Positions 62,633-64,000 of a DNA stretch of 64,000 nucleotides are shown here, piece by piece. Numbering within the stretch: the stretch's first letter is position 1; each line of letters starts with the position of its first letter. The notes beneath the pieces are model-generated. The model saw nothing but the letters and a program-made list of their open reading frames with translations. It did not search any database and was not told the DNA's origin. Source of the stretch: Phytohabitans flavus (lineage in GTDB: Bacteria; Actinomycetota; Actinomycetes; Mycobacteriales; Micromonosporaceae); assembly GCF_011764545.1 (NCBI RefSeq), contig NZ_AP022870.1, positions 8,996,001 to 9,060,000 of the forward strand, in the 5' to 3' direction. The translations under genes and the position numbers were made by a program.

Positions 62633-64000
62633 TCAGACGAGCGCGGGCTCCTTCCGCGGCGGCGCCTCTTCCGTCACCTCGATCCGCTTGTGCAGCCGGC
62701 GGAGCGGGCCGGGCGCCCAGAAGTTGTACCGGCCGAGGATCGTCATCGTGGCCGGCACCAACAACATCCGTACCACTGTCGCGTCGAGCGCGACGGCGAG
62801 CACGAGGCCGAGCCCGATTCCCTTGATGGGCACGAAGCCGCCGACCAGGAAACCGGCGAACACCACCACGAGCAGCAATGCGGCCGAGGTGATGATCCGC
62901 CCGGTGCGCTGGATCCCCTCCGCCACCGCGCGATCCGCGGGTACGCCGGACAGCCACCGCTCGCGGATCCGGGAAAGCAGGAATACCTCGTAGTCCACCG
63001 ACAGCCCGAACGCGATCGCGGCGACGAGTACAGGCACTGTCAGGTTGAGGTATCCCAGCCCGGTGGTACCGAAGATGCCGGCCAGGTTGCCGTTCTGGAA
63101 CACCCATACCACCGCGCCGAGCGCGGCGCCGATGCTGAGCACGTTGGTGAGTACGGCCTTGATCGGCAGCAGCACCGAACCGGTGAAGGCGAACAGCAAC
63201 AGGAGCGTGCCGAGCACCACCACGCCGATCGCCCAAGGTGCCCGGTCCACCAACATCGACTGGTAGTCCACGAGGTGCGCGGCATCGCCGGTCACCAACA
63301 CCTCGAATGGTGCGGGCAGGTCCCGGATCGTGCTCACCGCGTCCTTCGTACGGTCCGAGGCCGTGATGTCCACCGGGTACGCGTTAAGCACGGTCAGGTC
63401 GGGGGCGACGGGTACTGCCTCGACCCGCGCGATGCCGTCCACACCAGCGATCCGCTCGCGTAGCGGGGCGATGCCGGGATCGGTGGAGGGAACGGTGGCG
63501 ACGGCCTCGATCGGATCAGGTGCGTTTCCCTCGGGATAGTGCGTCGCCAGCGCGTCGTAGAGCTGGCGCGTGCCCGCGTCGGCGGGCAGCATACGCGGGT
63601 CGCCGAGGCCGAGCCGGAGGTCGAGTGCGGGCAGCGCGACGAAGAGCAGCGCGGCCGTGGTCACGAGCATCGTCCCGAGCGGGCGCCGCTGCACGCCGCG
63701 CGCGACGCGGGCGAAGAAGCCCCCGGCCGCCTGCGGTTTCGCCGGCTTGATGCGGCGCCCCAGCAGCACCAGCAGTGCGGGCAGGAGCGTGAGTGCGGCG
63801 AGCATGTCGACAAGCACGACGGCCATGCCGGCGAAGCCCATCGAGCGCAGGAACGGGTCGGAGAAGACCACCAGTCCGGCGAGCGCGAGCGCGACGGTGA
63901 GACCGGCGAAGAACACGGTACGGCCGGCGCTCGCGGCGGTGCGGGTGGCCGCGGCACGCACGTCCGGGTCGATCGCGCGTTCCTCGCGGAAGCGGTTCAC
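62633..64000 (-). CDS. MMPL-family RND transporter (partial, 5' end beyond right edge)
   Basis: About 455 residues of the C-terminal part are visible; the N-terminus is outside the window. TM clusters at about 28-85 and 230-425 of the visible part flank a large extracytoplasmic domain. AIAFGLSVDYEVFLLSRIRE carries the proton-relay Asp-Tyr pair typical of MMPL proteins. The substrate is unknown; relatives move lipids or antibiotics. It converges on hup with a shared terminator. Confidence 0.9.
   Translation of the reverse strand: MNRFREERAIDPDVRAAATRTAASAGRTVFFAGLTVALALAGLVVFSDPFLRSMGFAGMAVVLVDMLAALTLLPALLVLLGRRIKPAKPQAAGGFFARVARGVQRRPLGTMLVTTAALLFVALPALDLRLGLGDPRMLPADAGTRQLYDALATHYPEGNAPDPIEAVATVPSTDPGIAPLRERIAGVDGIARVEAVPVAPDLTVLNAYPVDITASDRTKDAVSTIRDLPAPFEVLVTGDAAHLVDYQSMLVDRAPWAIGVVVLGTLLLLFAFTGSVLLPIKAVLTNVLSIGAALGAVVWVFQNGNLAGIFGTTGLGYLNLTVPVLVAAIAFGLSVDYEVFLLSRIRERWLSGVPADRAVAEGIQRTGRIITSAALLLVVVFAGFLVGGFVPIKGIGLGLVLAVALDATVVRMLLVPATMTILGRYNFWAPGPLRRLHKRIEVTEEAPPRKEPALV

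Overview
The window is a very high-G+C, chromosomal, housekeeping-rich stretch of an actinomycete. The gene set fits Micromonosporaceae best: GatCAB next to branched-chain amino acid genes, an IclR/NdgR regulator divergent from leuCD, an HU protein with a long Lys/Ala tail, GGDEF-EAL membrane proteins, and secreted xylanase and pectate lyases. The family assignment is inference from gene content. Many genes start only 6-8 nt after a TANNNT -10 element, as expected for the leaderless transcripts common in actinobacteria.

Layout. 1-1844: membrane protein with a repeated TM plus extracytoplasmic module, cut by the left edge. 2022-5288: gatC-gatA-gatB, with gatA broken by two apparent single-base losses. 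5384-7398: three mobile elements nested in one another (an inverted-repeat element holding a 139-bp MITE and a 1543-bp IS4-family insertion sequence). 7430-11769: metallophosphoesterase, a 155-bp TA-flanked MITE, a sugar dehydrogenase lipoprotein, a 2-hydroxyacid dehydrogenase and a PH-domain protein. 12047-15296: first GGDEF-EAL protein and a hypothetical. 15342-16715: glyA under a ZTP (pfl) riboswitch. 16743-23537: LacI regulator, sugar ABC importer and beta-mannosidase. 23519-31492: ilvD, a second GGDEF-EAL protein, and ilvB-ilvN-ilvC behind a leader-peptide attenuator. 31681-34782: mannosyl-3-phosphoglycerate synthase and serA. 34830-38765: hypothetical, apbE-like, leuB, ilvE. 38782-39105: second copy of the inverted-repeat element. 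39251-44773: tyrosine phosphatase, PRC-barrel protein, cimA behind a second, isoleucine-type attenuator, an EEP-family membrane protein, a PPOX-type oxidoreductase preceded by a leaderless mini-ORF, and an epimerase. 45213-46924: GH11 xylanase and an MBL-fold hydrolase. 47120-53104: seven-gene operon of small secreted protein, MoxR ATPase, DUF58, VWA, HtrA-like protease, response regulator and histidine kinase. 53097-55685: two pectate lyases under a palindromic operator. 55806-58522: DUF1345-like, arfB, glycosylase-like and FAH-fold genes. 58600-58833: tRNA-Gln(CUG) and tRNA-Glu(CUC). 59078-62567: ndgR, leuC, leuD, hup. 62633-64000: partial MMPL transporter.

How the genes work together. The central theme is isoleucine/valine/leucine synthesis (ilvD, ilvBN, ilvC, leuB, ilvE, cimA, leuCD, ndgR) with serine/glycine metabolism (serA, glyA). 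leuA and ilvA are not seen, and cimA supplies 2-ketobutyrate from pyruvate. A second theme is plant-polysaccharide use: xylanase, pectate lyases, beta-mannosidase and its importer, each behind a palindromic operator. Five single-base losses at G/C runs in four genes look more like sequence errors than real decay.
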